Assembly: GCA_036845225.1 (NCBI GenBank) | Contig: DAIUEJ010000016.1 | Span: 1 to 55,462 of the forward strand | Source of the DNA: FEN-680 sp036845225 | GTDB lineage: Bacteria; Actinomycetota; Geothermincolia; Fen-727; Anoxymicrobiaceae | Reading direction: 5' to 3' | DNA: 55,462 nt | Shown here: positions 24,838-33,587 of the stretch, piece by piece | Layout: every line of letters starts with the position of its first letter | Numbering within the stretch: the first letter of the stretch is position 1 | Translations under genes and position numbers: made by a program | The notes under the pieces: generated by a model | Told to the model about the DNA's origin: nothing | Database searches by the model: none | What the model saw: the letters and a program-made list of their open reading frames with translations, nothing else

Positions 24838-25730
24838 CGCCCTCCCTCTGGCTTGCTCGAATCGAGCAGCGGGTAGCCCTGCGCCTCTCGCCACTCCAGG
24901 AAGGCGGCGGCACACCCGCGCGCGAGCGCCCTCACCCTCGCGATGAAGCCCGTGCGCTCGGTGACACTTATCGCTCCTCGCGCGTCGAGCAGGTTGAAGA
25001 CGTGCGAGCACTTCATGCACGCGTCGTACGCGGGGTGCAGAAGGCCTTTCCGCAGGAGGGCCTTGCTCTCCTGTTCGAAGTCCGAGAAGTGCTGGTAGAG
25101 GACGGCGGTATCGGCTTCCTCGAACGCGTAGGTCGACCACTCGACCTCCGACTGCTTGTAGAGTTCCCCGTAGGAGACCTCGTCATTCCAGGCGATGTCG
25201 AAGATGTTGTCCACATTCTGGACGTACATCGTTATGCGCTCGAGGCCGTAAGTGATCTCGGCTGAGACAGGGCGGCAGTCGAACCCTCCCGCCTGCTGGA
25301 AGTAGGTGAACTGGGTTATCTCCATGCCGTCGAGCCAGACCTCCCAGCCGAGGCCCCAGGCGCCCAGGGTCGGTGACTCCCAATCGTCCTCGACAAAGCG
25401 GATGTCGTGCTCGCGCGCGTTGATGCCCAGGCCGTACAGGCTCTCCAGGTAGAGCTGGATGATGTCTTCAGGCGAAGGCTTGGCGATGACCTGGAACTGG
25501 AAATGCCTGCCCACCCTGTTCGGGTTCTCGCCGTAGCGCCCGTCGGTGGGGCGCCTCGACGGCTGGACGTAGGCGACGTGCCAGGGCTCGGGGCCCAGGC
25601 AGCGCAGCAGCGTCGCCGGGTGGAAGGTGCCCGCCCCCACCTCGAGGTCGTACGACTGGGCGAGCAGGTAACCCCGGTCGGACCAGTAGGTCTCGAGCGA
25701 CAGTATGATCTGTTGCATCGTCAGCGCCAT
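24834..25730 (-). CDS. glyQ: Glycine--tRNA ligase alpha subunit
   Basis: 298 residues. Conserved catalytic-core segments include QQIILSLETYWSDRGYLLAQ at the start, AGTFHPATLLRCLGP, YVQPSRRPTDGRYGENPNR and WGLGWEVWLDGMEITQFTYF, all close to consensus. It carries the ATP, glycine and acceptor-stem site of class II GlyRS. It is coupled to glyS by a 4-base overlap and is 15 bases after the multi-pass membrane gene upstream. No T-box leader can be seen. Confidence 0.96.
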   Translation of the reverse strand: MALTMQQIILSLETYWSDRGYLLAQSYDLEVGAGTFHPATLLRCLGPEPWHVAYVQPSRRPTDGRYGENPNRVGRHFQFQVIAKPSPEDIIQLYLESLYGLGINAREHDIRFVEDDWESPTLGAWGLGWEVWLDGMEITQFTYFQQAGGFDCRPVSAEITYGLERITMYVQNVDNIFDIAWNDEVSYGELYKQSEVEWSTYAFEEADTAVLYQHFSDFEQESKALLRKGLLHPAYDACMKCSHVFNLLDARGAISVTERTGFIARVRALARGCAAAFLEWREAQGYPLLDSSKPEGGR

Positions 25731-25745
25731 GCAAGGCTCCGAATC

Positions 25746-26840
25746 CTACTTGATGATTAATCGGGCCACGAACGGATAAAGGCCGAAGCCAATAACCCCG
25801 GCCAGTAACGAGTATTCTAATCCCTTGCGCCAGTAAAGGTAACCCAGGACGGTCACGAGTGACAGCGCGAGGAATGCCGCCCCGACAACGCTCGTTGCGG
25901 CCGTCTCCCCCGCGGATTTGCTGATCCAGTAGATGTAGCCGAAGTGGAGCAGGCTCGCGATCACGATCGCCGTCCAGTGGGGCTCGAGGTGGACGCGGTC
26001 ATTGTACTTCACGAAGACGTAGACCAGCGCCGAGACGATCAGGAACGTGAACAGGATCTCGTTGTTGATCGCGATGTTGACGTAGGAGAGCGAGAACTTC
26101 CAGGCCGGCGTCTTCTTGAACTCCGAGCCTTTGACGAACCCCAGCGACTTCCCGATGAGCGTCGAGGCGACCGCAGGCGCGAGCACCGCCAGCCCGAACG
26201 GGACGGACCACTTGAACAGGTCGGCGTAGTCTCGAGACGTGGCTCCGCCAGTGAACGCTTTATCGAAGAGCGGGGTCTGAAGGTCGGTCCTGCGCTGTAC
26301 GTTCAAACCGATGAAGGCGAACAGCGCGCCCTGGATGAACAGGAATAGCGCCTGGTAGAGAAGGAAGTCCCCGAACGTCGGTTTCTTGGGCGCGACCGGC
26401 TTTGCGCTGGCGTGCGCTTTCTGCTCCGCGGGCGTCTTGTACTTCTCCTGGAACTTCTTGAGATCGGTGGGATAGCTCTTCTTGAGCTGGTTGTAGGTGG
26501 TGTTCGCGTCCTGGATGGCGAGCGGGTAGGTGAAGAGCACCGCCACACCGATGATGACCAGCAGGGCCGTAAAGACCTTCATCTCCAGGGTGCCGCGCCT
26601 GACCACGTTCCACTGGACCGCCTGCGGCGCCGGCTCGGCCTTGGAACCCTTGCCCGATGCCGCCACTTTGGAGCCCTTGGAAGGCTCGGCGCCCCCGGCC
26701 GTCTTCTCAGGCGTCTTCGCCCCCGCGCCCGAAGCGGGCCGCTTGAGGGGCTTTGCCTCTTCTTCCTCTACCCTTTTCCCCTTGGCGTAGGTGGATTTTC
26801 TTGCCCCGGCGGGCTTCTTTTTCTTCTTTTTCTTGGCCAT
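25746..26840 (-). CDS. Multi-pass membrane protein with basic N-terminus, unknown
   Basis: 364 residues from ATG 26840. The first 80 residues are Lys/Ala/Gly/Pro-rich with seven Lys in a row near the start and are probably disordered and cytoplasmic. At least six hydrophobic segments follow (about 88-108, 160-180, 212-232, 250-290, 305-350). I see no protease or transporter motif. It leads directly into glyQ, but a functional link is doubtful. Divergent from the acyl-CoA dehydrogenase gene. Confidence 0.7.
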   Translation of the reverse strand: MAKKKKKKKPAGARKSTYAKGKRVEEEEAKPLKRPASGAGAKTPEKTAGGAEPSKGSKVAASGKGSKAEPAPQAVQWNVVRRGTLEMKVFTALLVIIGVAVLFTYPLAIQDANTTYNQLKKSYPTDLKKFQEKYKTPAEQKAHASAKPVAPKKPTFGDFLLYQALFLFIQGALFAFIGLNVQRRTDLQTPLFDKAFTGGATSRDYADLFKWSVPFGLAVLAPAVASTLIGKSLGFVKGSEFKKTPAWKFSLSYVNIAINNEILFTFLIVSALVYVFVKYNDRVHLEPHWTAIVIASLLHFGYIYWISKSAGETAATSVVGAAFLALSLVTVLGYLYWRKGLEYSLLAGVIGFGLYPFVARLIIK

Positions 26841-26876
26841 AGGCGGCAATTACCTCACTTCGGTTTCCGCCTATTC

Positions 26877-26882
26877 TATAAT
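26877..26882 (+). promoter_or_regulatory. Possible -10 element
   Basis: A perfect TATAAT lies about 70 bases before the acyl-CoA dehydrogenase start; no convincing -35 box precedes it. Confidence 0.35.
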
Positions 26883-26952
26883 AGATGCCGTGCGCGGGCG
26901 CGAAGCGGCCCGGCCGGCACACCACACTGACCGCTGGCACGAGGAGGCAGCT

Positions 26953-28194
26953 ATGTTTGATTTCCTGATGACCGGGGAGCAGAAAGAACTGCAGGAGGAG
27001 GTCCGGGACTTCACACGCTCGATCGACCGGCAGTACCTCCTCGACATGGACGCGGAGAAGATACAGTACCCCAAGGAGATACTCGTCGAGGCCGCGAAGC
27101 GAAACCTGCTGGGCCTGCGGTTCCCCAGGGAGTACGGCGGGCGCGGCCTGGGATGGGTCGACGAGTGCATCGCCCTCGAGGAGGTCGCGACCCTCGGCAT
27201 ACCGCCGGCCTGTCTCTACGGGCTCGTGTCGATCGTGGGTGAGTGCACCAACACGTTCGGCACGACCGAGCAGAAGGAGAAATACCTCAAGCCGACATGC
27301 GAAGGGAAGATCTTCTGCTCCGAGGCCCTGACCGAGCCGCGTGGCGGCTCAGACTTCTTCGGCGCCACAACGATAGCGAAACGCGACGGCGACCACTACA
27401 TCCTTAACGGCCAGAAGAGGTTCATCGTCGGCGCGGAGGGCTCGGACTACTTCATGGCCTACGCGAAGACGGACCCCGAGGCGCCCGCAAGGGACAGCCT
27501 GGGATGCTTCTTCGTCGATCGCGACGACAGCGTCGAGGTCAAGCACGTGTACGGGCTCATGGGCGCCCGGGGCGGCGGGACCGGCCGGGTGATGTTCCAC
27601 GACACGCGGGTCCCGGTCGAGAATCTGGTGGGCGCGGCGAACGAGGGAGGGAAGATCTTCTACAGGATGATGATCCCCGAGCGACTGACTTCCGCGGCGG
27701 GCGCGCTCGGCGGAGCGAGGGCGGCGCTCGAGGTCGCGGCCCGCTACACGACCAAGCGCAAGGCGTTCGGCCAGCAGATCAAGAACTTCCAGGCGGTCTC
27801 GTTCAAGATCGCCGAGTGCATCACCGAGCTGGACGCGGCCCGCTCGCTCGTGTACACGACCGCGGCGGCAATCGACAGCGGGCAGGTGTCAGCGGGCAGG
27901 CTGCGCCGCATGGTCTCCGAGTCCAAGAAGTTCGCGACCGAGATGACGTGGCATGTGGTCAACCACGCCATGCAGGCGATGGGCGGCATCGCCTACACCA
28001 ACGTCTACCCGATAGAGCGGGGATTGCGAGACTGCAGGCTCATCATGATCTGGACCGGTACCAACGAGATCATGAACCTCATCATCCAGCACGAGTACTA
28101 CAAGGAGATGGGGGCCGACGTTACGCCGGCCGGGCGCGACACCGAGTTCGACGCTCCCGAGGCATTCAACGACGAAGAGAAGATATTCGAATAA
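26953..28194 (+). CDS. Acyl-CoA dehydrogenase family protein
   Basis: 413 residues from ATG 26953 behind GAGGAGG. Family landmarks are the FAD-binding ALTEPRGGSDFFGATTIA segment, GQKRFIVGAEGSDYFM, TTKRKAFGQQIKNFQAVSF, and QAMGGIAYTNVYPIERGLRD near the C-terminus, followed by IWTGTNEIMNLII. It would oxidise an acyl-CoA at the alpha-beta position and pass electrons to ETF. No etf or thiolase gene is next to it, so the chain length and path are unknown. Single-gene transcript ending at a strong terminator-like repeat. Confidence 0.93.
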   Translation: MFDFLMTGEQKELQEEVRDFTRSIDRQYLLDMDAEKIQYPKEILVEAAKRNLLGLRFPREYGGRGLGWVDECIALEEVATLGIPPACLYGLVSIVGECTNTFGTTEQKEKYLKPTCEGKIFCSEALTEPRGGSDFFGATTIAKRDGDHYILNGQKRFIVGAEGSDYFMAYAKTDPEAPARDSLGCFFVDRDDSVEVKHVYGLMGARGGGTGRVMFHDTRVPVENLVGAANEGGKIFYRMMIPERLTSAAGALGGARAALEVAARYTTKRKAFGQQIKNFQAVSFKIAECITELDAARSLVYTTAAAIDSGQVSAGRLRRMVSESKKFATEMTWHVVNHAMQAMGGIAYTNVYPIERGLRDCRLIMIWTGTNEIMNLIIQHEYYKEMGADVTPAGRDTEFDAPEAFNDEEKIFE

Positions 28195-28195
28195 A

Positions 28196-28309
28196 CGCAA
28201 AAAGGGGACAGGCACCTTTTTGCATTCCGTTCGCTGATGTGACAATGCACCGCTTTCGAGGCGGTGCATTGTTTTATTGATGCAAAAAGGTGCCTGTCCC
28301 CTTTTTGCG
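28196..28309. repeat. Stop-adjacent perfect inverted repeat with nested terminator
   Basis: Arms at 28196-28225 and 28280-28309 are perfect 30-base reverse complements. Each has the core ggggacaggcaccttttt. It lies 1 base after the acyl-CoA dehydrogenase stop and 6 bases from the stop of the convergent lipoprotein gene. Confidence 0.92.
28242..28276 (+). terminator. Rho-independent terminator inside the repeat
   Basis: A perfect 12-base stem acaatgcaccgc/gcggtgcattgt with a 7-base loop is followed by tttta. It can stop the acyl-CoA dehydrogenase transcript. Confidence 0.75.
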
Positions 28310-28315
28310 TTTTTA

Positions 28316-29119
28316 CTATTTTCCGGGCAGCGGGCTCACGTTCGACGGGGTCTGGAACTTCAGCTTTTCGTTGAAGTTGCTGAACGTGACGTTCTGCAGC
28401 AGCTTGACCTTGTCGCCGGGCTGCGCATAGCCGAGCTTGATGAGCTCCTCGTTCGCGCGGATGTCGATCCCCACGTCCTCCCGCTTGAAGAAGTGGTTGG
28501 ACTTCATCACGTAGAGGTCGAGTACTATCTGAGCCGCGGCGAGCTCGTCGACTGTGCGGATCTGCTTCCCGCTCGGGTCTTTCAACAGGTCGGTCACGAT
28601 AGGCAGCTTAACGAACTCTTTCATGTCGGGCTCCGCCTGGATGTGCCAGACCGCGTCTCCGCCCACGTGCGTGTCTCCCAGCTTCTTGATGCTCTTAAAG
28701 GACTTGATGTACTGCGACACAGAGAGGAACTGGGTCGCTGCCTGGGTCTCCTGCACCGACGGCGGCACCTCGTACCAGTTGCCCGCGAGCTCCCAGTACT
28801 GCTTGTCGCCGATCTGGAGCTTGGTGACCGGTATGCCCGGTGCCAACTCGGTCTTCACGCGCTCGTCCTTCGTCTGCAGGTCGATGTCGCCTTCCGACTT
28901 CTGCACGTACACCTGCTTCTGGACCTTGCCGGCCTGTATCGGGGCGCGGGGGAGCTTCTGGGTCGATTCCGCGATGAAATGCACCGAAGTCAGGTCCTTA
29001 TCGGCCTTGGTAGCGTCCTTCAGTATCTGCTCGGCGCTCGGGCCGAAGCACCCCGGCAGCGTCACCAGAAGAGCCAGCGCCAGGGGCACGAGCAGCAAAA
29101 GGACCAGCAATTTCTTCAT
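28316..29119 (-). CDS. LppX/LprG-like lipoprotein
   Basis: 267 residues. A 23-residue Leu-rich signal peptide ends in LPGC, a good lipobox, so the mature protein starts at a lipid-modified Cys24. The mature part has alternating strands like the LppX/LprAFG fold, which carries lipids between membrane and wall in actinobacteria; the match is by layout and is moderate. Convergent with the acyl-CoA dehydrogenase gene. Confidence 0.75.
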   Translation of the reverse strand: MKKLLVLLLLVPLALALLVTLPGCFGPSAEQILKDATKADKDLTSVHFIAESTQKLPRAPIQAGKVQKQVYVQKSEGDIDLQTKDERVKTELAPGIPVTKLQIGDKQYWELAGNWYEVPPSVQETQAATQFLSVSQYIKSFKSIKKLGDTHVGGDAVWHIQAEPDMKEFVKLPIVTDLLKDPSGKQIRTVDELAAAQIVLDLYVMKSNHFFKREDVGIDIRANEELIKLGYAQPGDKVKLLQNVTFSNFNEKLKFQTPSNVSPLPGK

Positions 29120-29184
29120 CAGTCACCTCGCTGAGAGTTTCGTGAACAGAGTTTCGGGGTTCCGCTCCCGACTGGTTACACTTG

Positions 29185-29190
29185 ATTATA
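29185..29190 (-). promoter_or_regulatory. -10 element for the lipoprotein gene
   Basis: A perfect TATAAT on the minus strand lies about 66 bases before the lipoprotein ATG. The matching -35 position (TATCCA after 17 bases) is poor. Confidence 0.4.
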
Positions 29191-29319
29191 ACGGTGACGA
29201 TTGCCACTGGATACTCTGTCACACAGGTCTAACAACTGCCGTTGTCGTAAAATACATCGGGCAGCATTTCGCTTGTTGTTGCAGAAAGTTTGACGAATCC
29301 TCGATCGGATCGGTTTCAC

Positions 29320-31203
29320 TTGGACGGATACGCAGGCAAGCTCCTGAACCTGAACCTGAATGACGGCACGGGCAAGGAATTCATCGTCCCCGAGGAGATA
29401 ATCCAGAAGTACGTGGGCGGTAGAGGCCTCAGCGCGTGGCTGCTCTATAAAGGGCTGGAGCCCCACGTGGACCCGCTGTCCTCCGAGAACGTGCTGCTGC
29501 TGATGACCGGCCCGCTGACCGGCCTGGGCATCCCCGGGCTTAACCACTTGTGCGTGTGCACCAAATCCCCGCTCTCGGGCACCATCGTCGCCTCCAGCAT
29601 CGGGGGCGACTTCGCCTCGAAGCTCAAGTCCTGCGGCTACGACGGTGTCATCCTGCGGGGCAGGTCGCCGCGCCCTGTCATCATCGACATCACCGAAGGG
29701 CGCTGGAAGATACGCGACGCGGGCAAGCTTTGGGGGGCGAACGTCACGCGCACCCAGGAGCTCCTCGAGAGCAAGGTAGCGAGTGTCATCTGCATCGGCC
29801 CGGCCGGTGAGAACCTGGTCCGCTTCGCGACCATCGCCTCCGGCGAGCACACCGCCCAGCGCGGGGGTACGGGAGCCGTGATGGGCTCCAAGCGGGTCAA
29901 GGCCATCCGGGTCGGTGGCTCCTTCGAGACCCCTGTCTTCGACAGGGAAAGGCTGCAGAAGCCGGTCGACGCGGTCAAGGACAGGCTGAAGACCTCTGAC
30001 GCGTTCCCCAAGTACGGGACGGCGGGCAACGTCGCGGTCGCCAACGAGAAGGGCGTCCTTCCGACTCGAAACTTCACCGCCGGGTCGTTCGACCGCCACC
30101 TCAAGATAACCGGCGACGCCCTCAGGGCCCAGATCCGGAGAAAGGCCCAGGACTGCGAGGGCTGCCCGGTGGACTGCACCACTGAGATGAAGGTCGCCAC
30201 CAGGTCAGGCACGCTCAGGGTGAAAGGGCCGGGCTATCAGCCGCTGGTGATGCTGGGCAGCAACCTGCTCATCGACGACCTGGAGGCTATCGTCCGCAAC
30301 AACTACCTCTGCTACCTGCTCGGGATGGACCCGATCAGCGCGGGAGGGACCATTGCCCTCGCCATGGAGCTGGCCGAGCGCGCCCGGATGGACCTGCCTA
30401 TCCAGTTCGGAAGCGCGGCGGAGATCGGGCCGCTCCTGAACATCATCGCCAACCGCAAAGGGCCCGGGGACGAGCTCGCGGAGGGCGCAACCAGCCTGGT
30501 GCTCAAGTACGGCTTCCCGGACCTGGCCATGGTCGTGAAGGGGCTGGAGCTGCCAGGGTATGACCCCCGCGGATGCTGGGGCCAGGGCCTCGCGTATGCG
30601 ACATGCCCCGCGGGCGGAAGCCACATCGGCTCGATGATGGTCTCCTCGGAGTCGCTGGGCAAGCCGGTCTCGATACCCGGGCCGACCAACCCGGGCAAAG
30701 TGAAACTGACCATCTTCACGCAGAACATGTTCGCGTCTCTCGACTGCCTGGTCGCCTGCCACCGGGCCGCCTACTGCCTCGTGACCGTACCCGACTGGGT
30801 GGGGAGCATGCCGTCCTGGATGGTCGGCTTCTTCGCGGGACGGATGCCCAACACCTCGACCAAGATGGTCGACCTCTACTACTACCACCGCGCCCTGTCG
30901 TTCATCACCGGAGTCCACTACAACCGGCGCGCGATGCTCCGTGCCGGCGAGCGGACGTTCACGCTCGAGCGGCTCTTCAACCTGAGGGAGGGGCTGACCA
31001 GCAAGGACGACTCCCTTCCGCTGAGGTTTGTCGGGGAGCCGTTCCGCGAGGGGCCCGTCACGGGCAAAGTGGTCCCTCTCAACAAGATGCTCTTGAAGTA
31101 TTACCGGCTGCGCGGGTGGAACGAGGTCGGCATCCCCACCGAGCAGGAACTGAAACGCCTGGCCATCGACGAGCGGCCGGGGGGCGTGGGCATCGGGTCC
31201 TGA
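29320..31203 (+). CDS. Aldehyde:ferredoxin oxidoreductase family protein
   Basis: 627 residues from TTG 29320 (MDGYAGKLL matches the usual start of the family); an upstream TTG at 29290 is possible. It has the tungstopterin-binding N-terminal beta domain (YVGGRGLSAWLLY, GPLTGLGIPG, GEHTAQRGGTGAVMGSK) and CEGCPVDC, the first three ligands of the 4Fe-4S cluster, with the fourth probably in LDCLVAC. Such enzymes oxidise aldehydes or reduce acids with ferredoxin, using a tungsten or molybdenum bis-pterin. No cofactor-synthesis gene is nearby. Substrate unknown. Confidence 0.92.
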   Translation: MDGYAGKLLNLNLNDGTGKEFIVPEEIIQKYVGGRGLSAWLLYKGLEPHVDPLSSENVLLLMTGPLTGLGIPGLNHLCVCTKSPLSGTIVASSIGGDFASKLKSCGYDGVILRGRSPRPVIIDITEGRWKIRDAGKLWGANVTRTQELLESKVASVICIGPAGENLVRFATIASGEHTAQRGGTGAVMGSKRVKAIRVGGSFETPVFDRERLQKPVDAVKDRLKTSDAFPKYGTAGNVAVANEKGVLPTRNFTAGSFDRHLKITGDALRAQIRRKAQDCEGCPVDCTTEMKVATRSGTLRVKGPGYQPLVMLGSNLLIDDLEAIVRNNYLCYLLGMDPISAGGTIALAMELAERARMDLPIQFGSAAEIGPLLNIIANRKGPGDELAEGATSLVLKYGFPDLAMVVKGLELPGYDPRGCWGQGLAYATCPAGGSHIGSMMVSSESLGKPVSIPGPTNPGKVKLTIFTQNMFASLDCLVACHRAAYCLVTVPDWVGSMPSWMVGFFAGRMPNTSTKMVDLYYYHRALSFITGVHYNRRAMLRAGERTFTLERLFNLREGLTSKDDSLPLRFVGEPFREGPVTGKVVPLNKMLLKYYRLRGWNEVGIPTEQELKRLAIDERPGGVGIGS

Positions 31204-31221
31204 CCTTCAGTCCTGGCCGGT

Positions 31222-31938
31222 CTAGATCGAACCGAACTTGCGGGTCCTGCGGTTGTACTCCGTGATCGCCTCGACCAGGTGGTCCCGTCGGAACTCGGGC
31301 CAGGTCGCCTCGGTCACGTAGAGCTCTGCATATGCCAGCTCCCACAACAGGAAGTTGCTGATCCTCATCTCACCGGCCGTCCTGATCATCAGGTCGTAAT
31401 CGGTGACGTCCGGCAGGTACAGGTGCCTGGCGACGATCTTCTCGCTGATGCCCTTCGGCTTCAGCTTCCCGGCGGCGATCTCCTCCCCCATCGCGCGCAT
31501 CGCGTCGACCAGTTCGGCCCTGCCCCCGTAGTTGAATGCGACGTTCAGCTTCATCCCGGTGTTCTTGCGGGTGATCTCTTCCGACTCGCCCATCTTGCGC
31601 GCGAGCGGGCGCGGCACCCGGTCCCTCCGCCCTATGAACCTGATCTTGACGTTGTTCTCGTTGAACTCGGCGACCCGCCTGTCGAGCAGCTCGCGGTTGA
31701 AGTTCATCAGGAAACGGACTTCGTCGGGGGGGCGCTTCCAGTTCTCTGTGGAGAAAGCATAGAGCGTGAGCGCCTCCAGCCCGATGTCGGCGCCGGCGAG
31801 GACGGTTGCGGTGACCGCCTTCTCTCCCTCGCGGTGGCCCTCTATCCGGGGCAGGCCGCGCTGCGTCGCCCAGCGGCCGTTGCCGTCCATGATGATTGCG
31901 ACGTTCTTCGGGATGTCGAGGCCTTCCACGTCAGACAT
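31222..31938 (-). CDS. uppS: Isoprenyl transferase (undecaprenyl diphosphate synthase type)
   Basis: 238 residues from ATG 31938, placed by GGAGGGTGATC. The cis-prenyltransferase motifs are all present: NVAIIMDGNGRWATQRG (active-site Asp), TLYAFSTENWKRP, LNVAFNYGGRAEL and DLMIRTAGEMRISNFLLWELAYAE. It makes the lipid carrier for peptidoglycan precursors. The last residues of recO overlap the start by 8 bases. The gene ends 18 bases from the convergent AOR-family gene. Confidence 0.96.
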   Translation of the reverse strand: MSDVEGLDIPKNVAIIMDGNGRWATQRGLPRIEGHREGEKAVTATVLAGADIGLEALTLYAFSTENWKRPPDEVRFLMNFNRELLDRRVAEFNENNVKIRFIGRRDRVPRPLARKMGESEEITRKNTGMKLNVAFNYGGRAELVDAMRAMGEEIAAGKLKPKGISEKIVARHLYLPDVTDYDLMIRTAGEMRISNFLLWELAYAELYVTEATWPEFRRDHLVEAITEYNRRTRKFGSI

Positions 31939-32788
31939 GATCACCCTCCAGCGCATTTCCAGCCGGTGGCCCGGGGATCGCCCTGGCCACCCTGTGCGAC
32001 CTGAACTCTCTTTCCATCCAGTGCTCCAGCACCTTTCCCATCAGAAGACCCACCTCCAGCGAGGCGCTCTCATACTCACCGCCCGGCCACTCAGCCAGCC
32101 TGTGGGCAGCCATCCAGGACAACAGGCCCGCGCCGGCGGGACTGACCCTGATCAGCTTGCCGGTGTCGACGAACCTGCCCGAGCGGCAATCGCCGCAGAC
32201 AAGTCCTCCCAGCCTCAGGGAGAAGGATACGTCCTCTCCCAGCTCGCCCCCGCAGTTGGCGCAGCCGCCGACCATCAGCTCGAATCCCTCGGACCCCATC
32301 ACCTTGTACTCGTAGAATGCCGCGACGAACCCGGCCCGGGATGGGTACTCCTTCAGCAACTGCAGCCCGAGGAGCAAAATGTCGTAGAGCCTCGAGTTCG
32401 GTTCACCCTCGGTGGCGATGCTGTCGGCGAGCTCCGCCATCGATTGGGCCTTCACGAACAGGTCAAGGTCGTCGCGCAGCTCCTGGAACGAGGTGAGGAT
32501 CTCGACCTGTTTGACCGTGTCCAGTGTCCGTCCCCGGTGCAGGAACAGGCGCGCACGGGTAAGCGGCTCGACCCTGGCCCCGAACCTGCTCGACGTCTTT
32601 CGCACGCCCTTGGCGACCGCCGAGACTTTGCCGTGTTCCCTCGTCAGCACGCGCAGGATCTTGTCCGACTCGCCCAGCCTGTAGGTCCTCAGCACCACAC
32701 CCTCATCCTTGTACTCGGGCCTGCCGCGCCGGGTCCGCTCGAGAGAGGGGCCGGACGACTCGCCGCTCGCATCGCCCGCTTGCTCCAT
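31931..32788 (-). CDS. recO: DNA repair protein RecO
   Basis: 285 residues from ATG 32788 (about 15 more by an in-frame GTG within deoC). Residues from EYKDEGVVLRTYRLGESDKIL onward form the OB fold; GKVSAVAKGVRKTSSRFG is conserved. The zinc ribbon CANCGG and CGDC lies at about 180-205. It loads RecA with RecR. It starts 8 bases after the deoC stop and overlaps uppS. Confidence 0.93.
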   Translation of the reverse strand: MEQAGDASGESSGPSLERTRRGRPEYKDEGVVLRTYRLGESDKILRVLTREHGKVSAVAKGVRKTSSRFGARVEPLTRARLFLHRGRTLDTVKQVEILTSFQELRDDLDLFVKAQSMAELADSIATEGEPNSRLYDILLLGLQLLKEYPSRAGFVAAFYEYKVMGSEGFELMVGGCANCGGELGEDVSFSLRLGGLVCGDCRSGRFVDTGKLIRVSPAGAGLLSWMAAHRLAEWPGGEYESASLEVGLLMGKVLEHWMEREFRSHRVARAIPGPPAGNALEGDHV

Positions 32789-32795
32789 CCAGGGC

Positions 32796-33551
32796 TCAGT
32801 TGCTGGCACTGATGAAGTCCTCGACTATCTCCGGACCGGCGCTCGTCCCGATCCTGTTCGCGCCGGCTTCCAGCATCGCGCGCGCGTCGGCCCACGTCCT
32901 GATGCCGCCCGCGGCTTTTACGCCTGTCTCATCGCCGACCACGGAGCGCATCAGCCGCACGTCCTCGGCGGTGGCGCCGCCCGGTCCCAGCCCGGTCGCG
33001 GTCTTGACGAAGTCCATGCCGGCGCTGACTGCCTGGCGGCAGGCTTCGCGCTTTTGTTCGTCATCAAGGTAGGGAGTCTCGAGGATCACTTTCACCACCA
33101 CCGGCCCCTTGACGGTGAGCCGCTCCCAGCCGCGTACCGCCTCTACCACCGCGATAAAATCTTCGGCGACCATGTCCCATTCCCCGGAGCGGGCCGCCGA
33201 GACATTCATGACCAGGTCGACCTCGGTGGCGCCTTCCTCCATCGCGGTCAAGGCCTCGGCGATCTTGACCTCGGTGGCGGCGTAGCCGTACGGGAAGGAG
33301 ATGGGCGCGCCCACACCGATGCCGGTCACACCGAGCATCCCGCTGGCGAGCGGGACGTAGCAAGGGGGCACGAAGACGTTCTTGAAACCCCACTTACGCG
33401 CGGTCGCAATGAAGGCGGTGTAATCGTCGATGGTCTTCTCGGGCTTGAGGAGCGTGTAGTCTATGAGCCGGAGCAGGTCCTCGGTTGAAAGCGAATCAGG
33501 GTCCACCGGCGCGTTGCCCGGCCGGCCCTCAACGCTCAGTTCGTCTGTCAT
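32796..33551 (-). CDS. deoC: Deoxyribose-phosphate aldolase
   Basis: 251 residues. The Schiff-base lysine lies in FVKTATGLGPGGAT, with the GATEVDLVMNVSA segment providing the second conserved Asp and a further Lys in VKAAGGIRTW. It splits 2-deoxyribose 5-phosphate to glyceraldehyde 3-phosphate and acetaldehyde. A 36-base gap separates it from mgtE. Confidence 0.95.
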   Translation of the reverse strand: MTDELSVEGRPGNAPVDPDSLSTEDLLRLIDYTLLKPEKTIDDYTAFIATARKWGFKNVFVPPCYVPLASGMLGVTGIGVGAPISFPYGYAATEVKIAEALTAMEEGATEVDLVMNVSAARSGEWDMVAEDFIAVVEAVRGWERLTVKGPVVVKVILETPYLDDEQKREACRQAVSAGMDFVKTATGLGPGGATAEDVRLMRSVVGDETGVKAAGGIRTWADARAMLEAGANRIGTSAGPEIVEDFISASN

Positions 33552-33587
33552 CTCCGTTGCCTCCCGTATCGGTCTGTCACTTTCCGC

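Noticed and set aside
22753..25140. A longer glyS start reaching into glyQ
   Set aside because: The extra 100 residues are glyQ in another frame; the GTGA overlap at 24837 gives the usual GlyS N-terminus.
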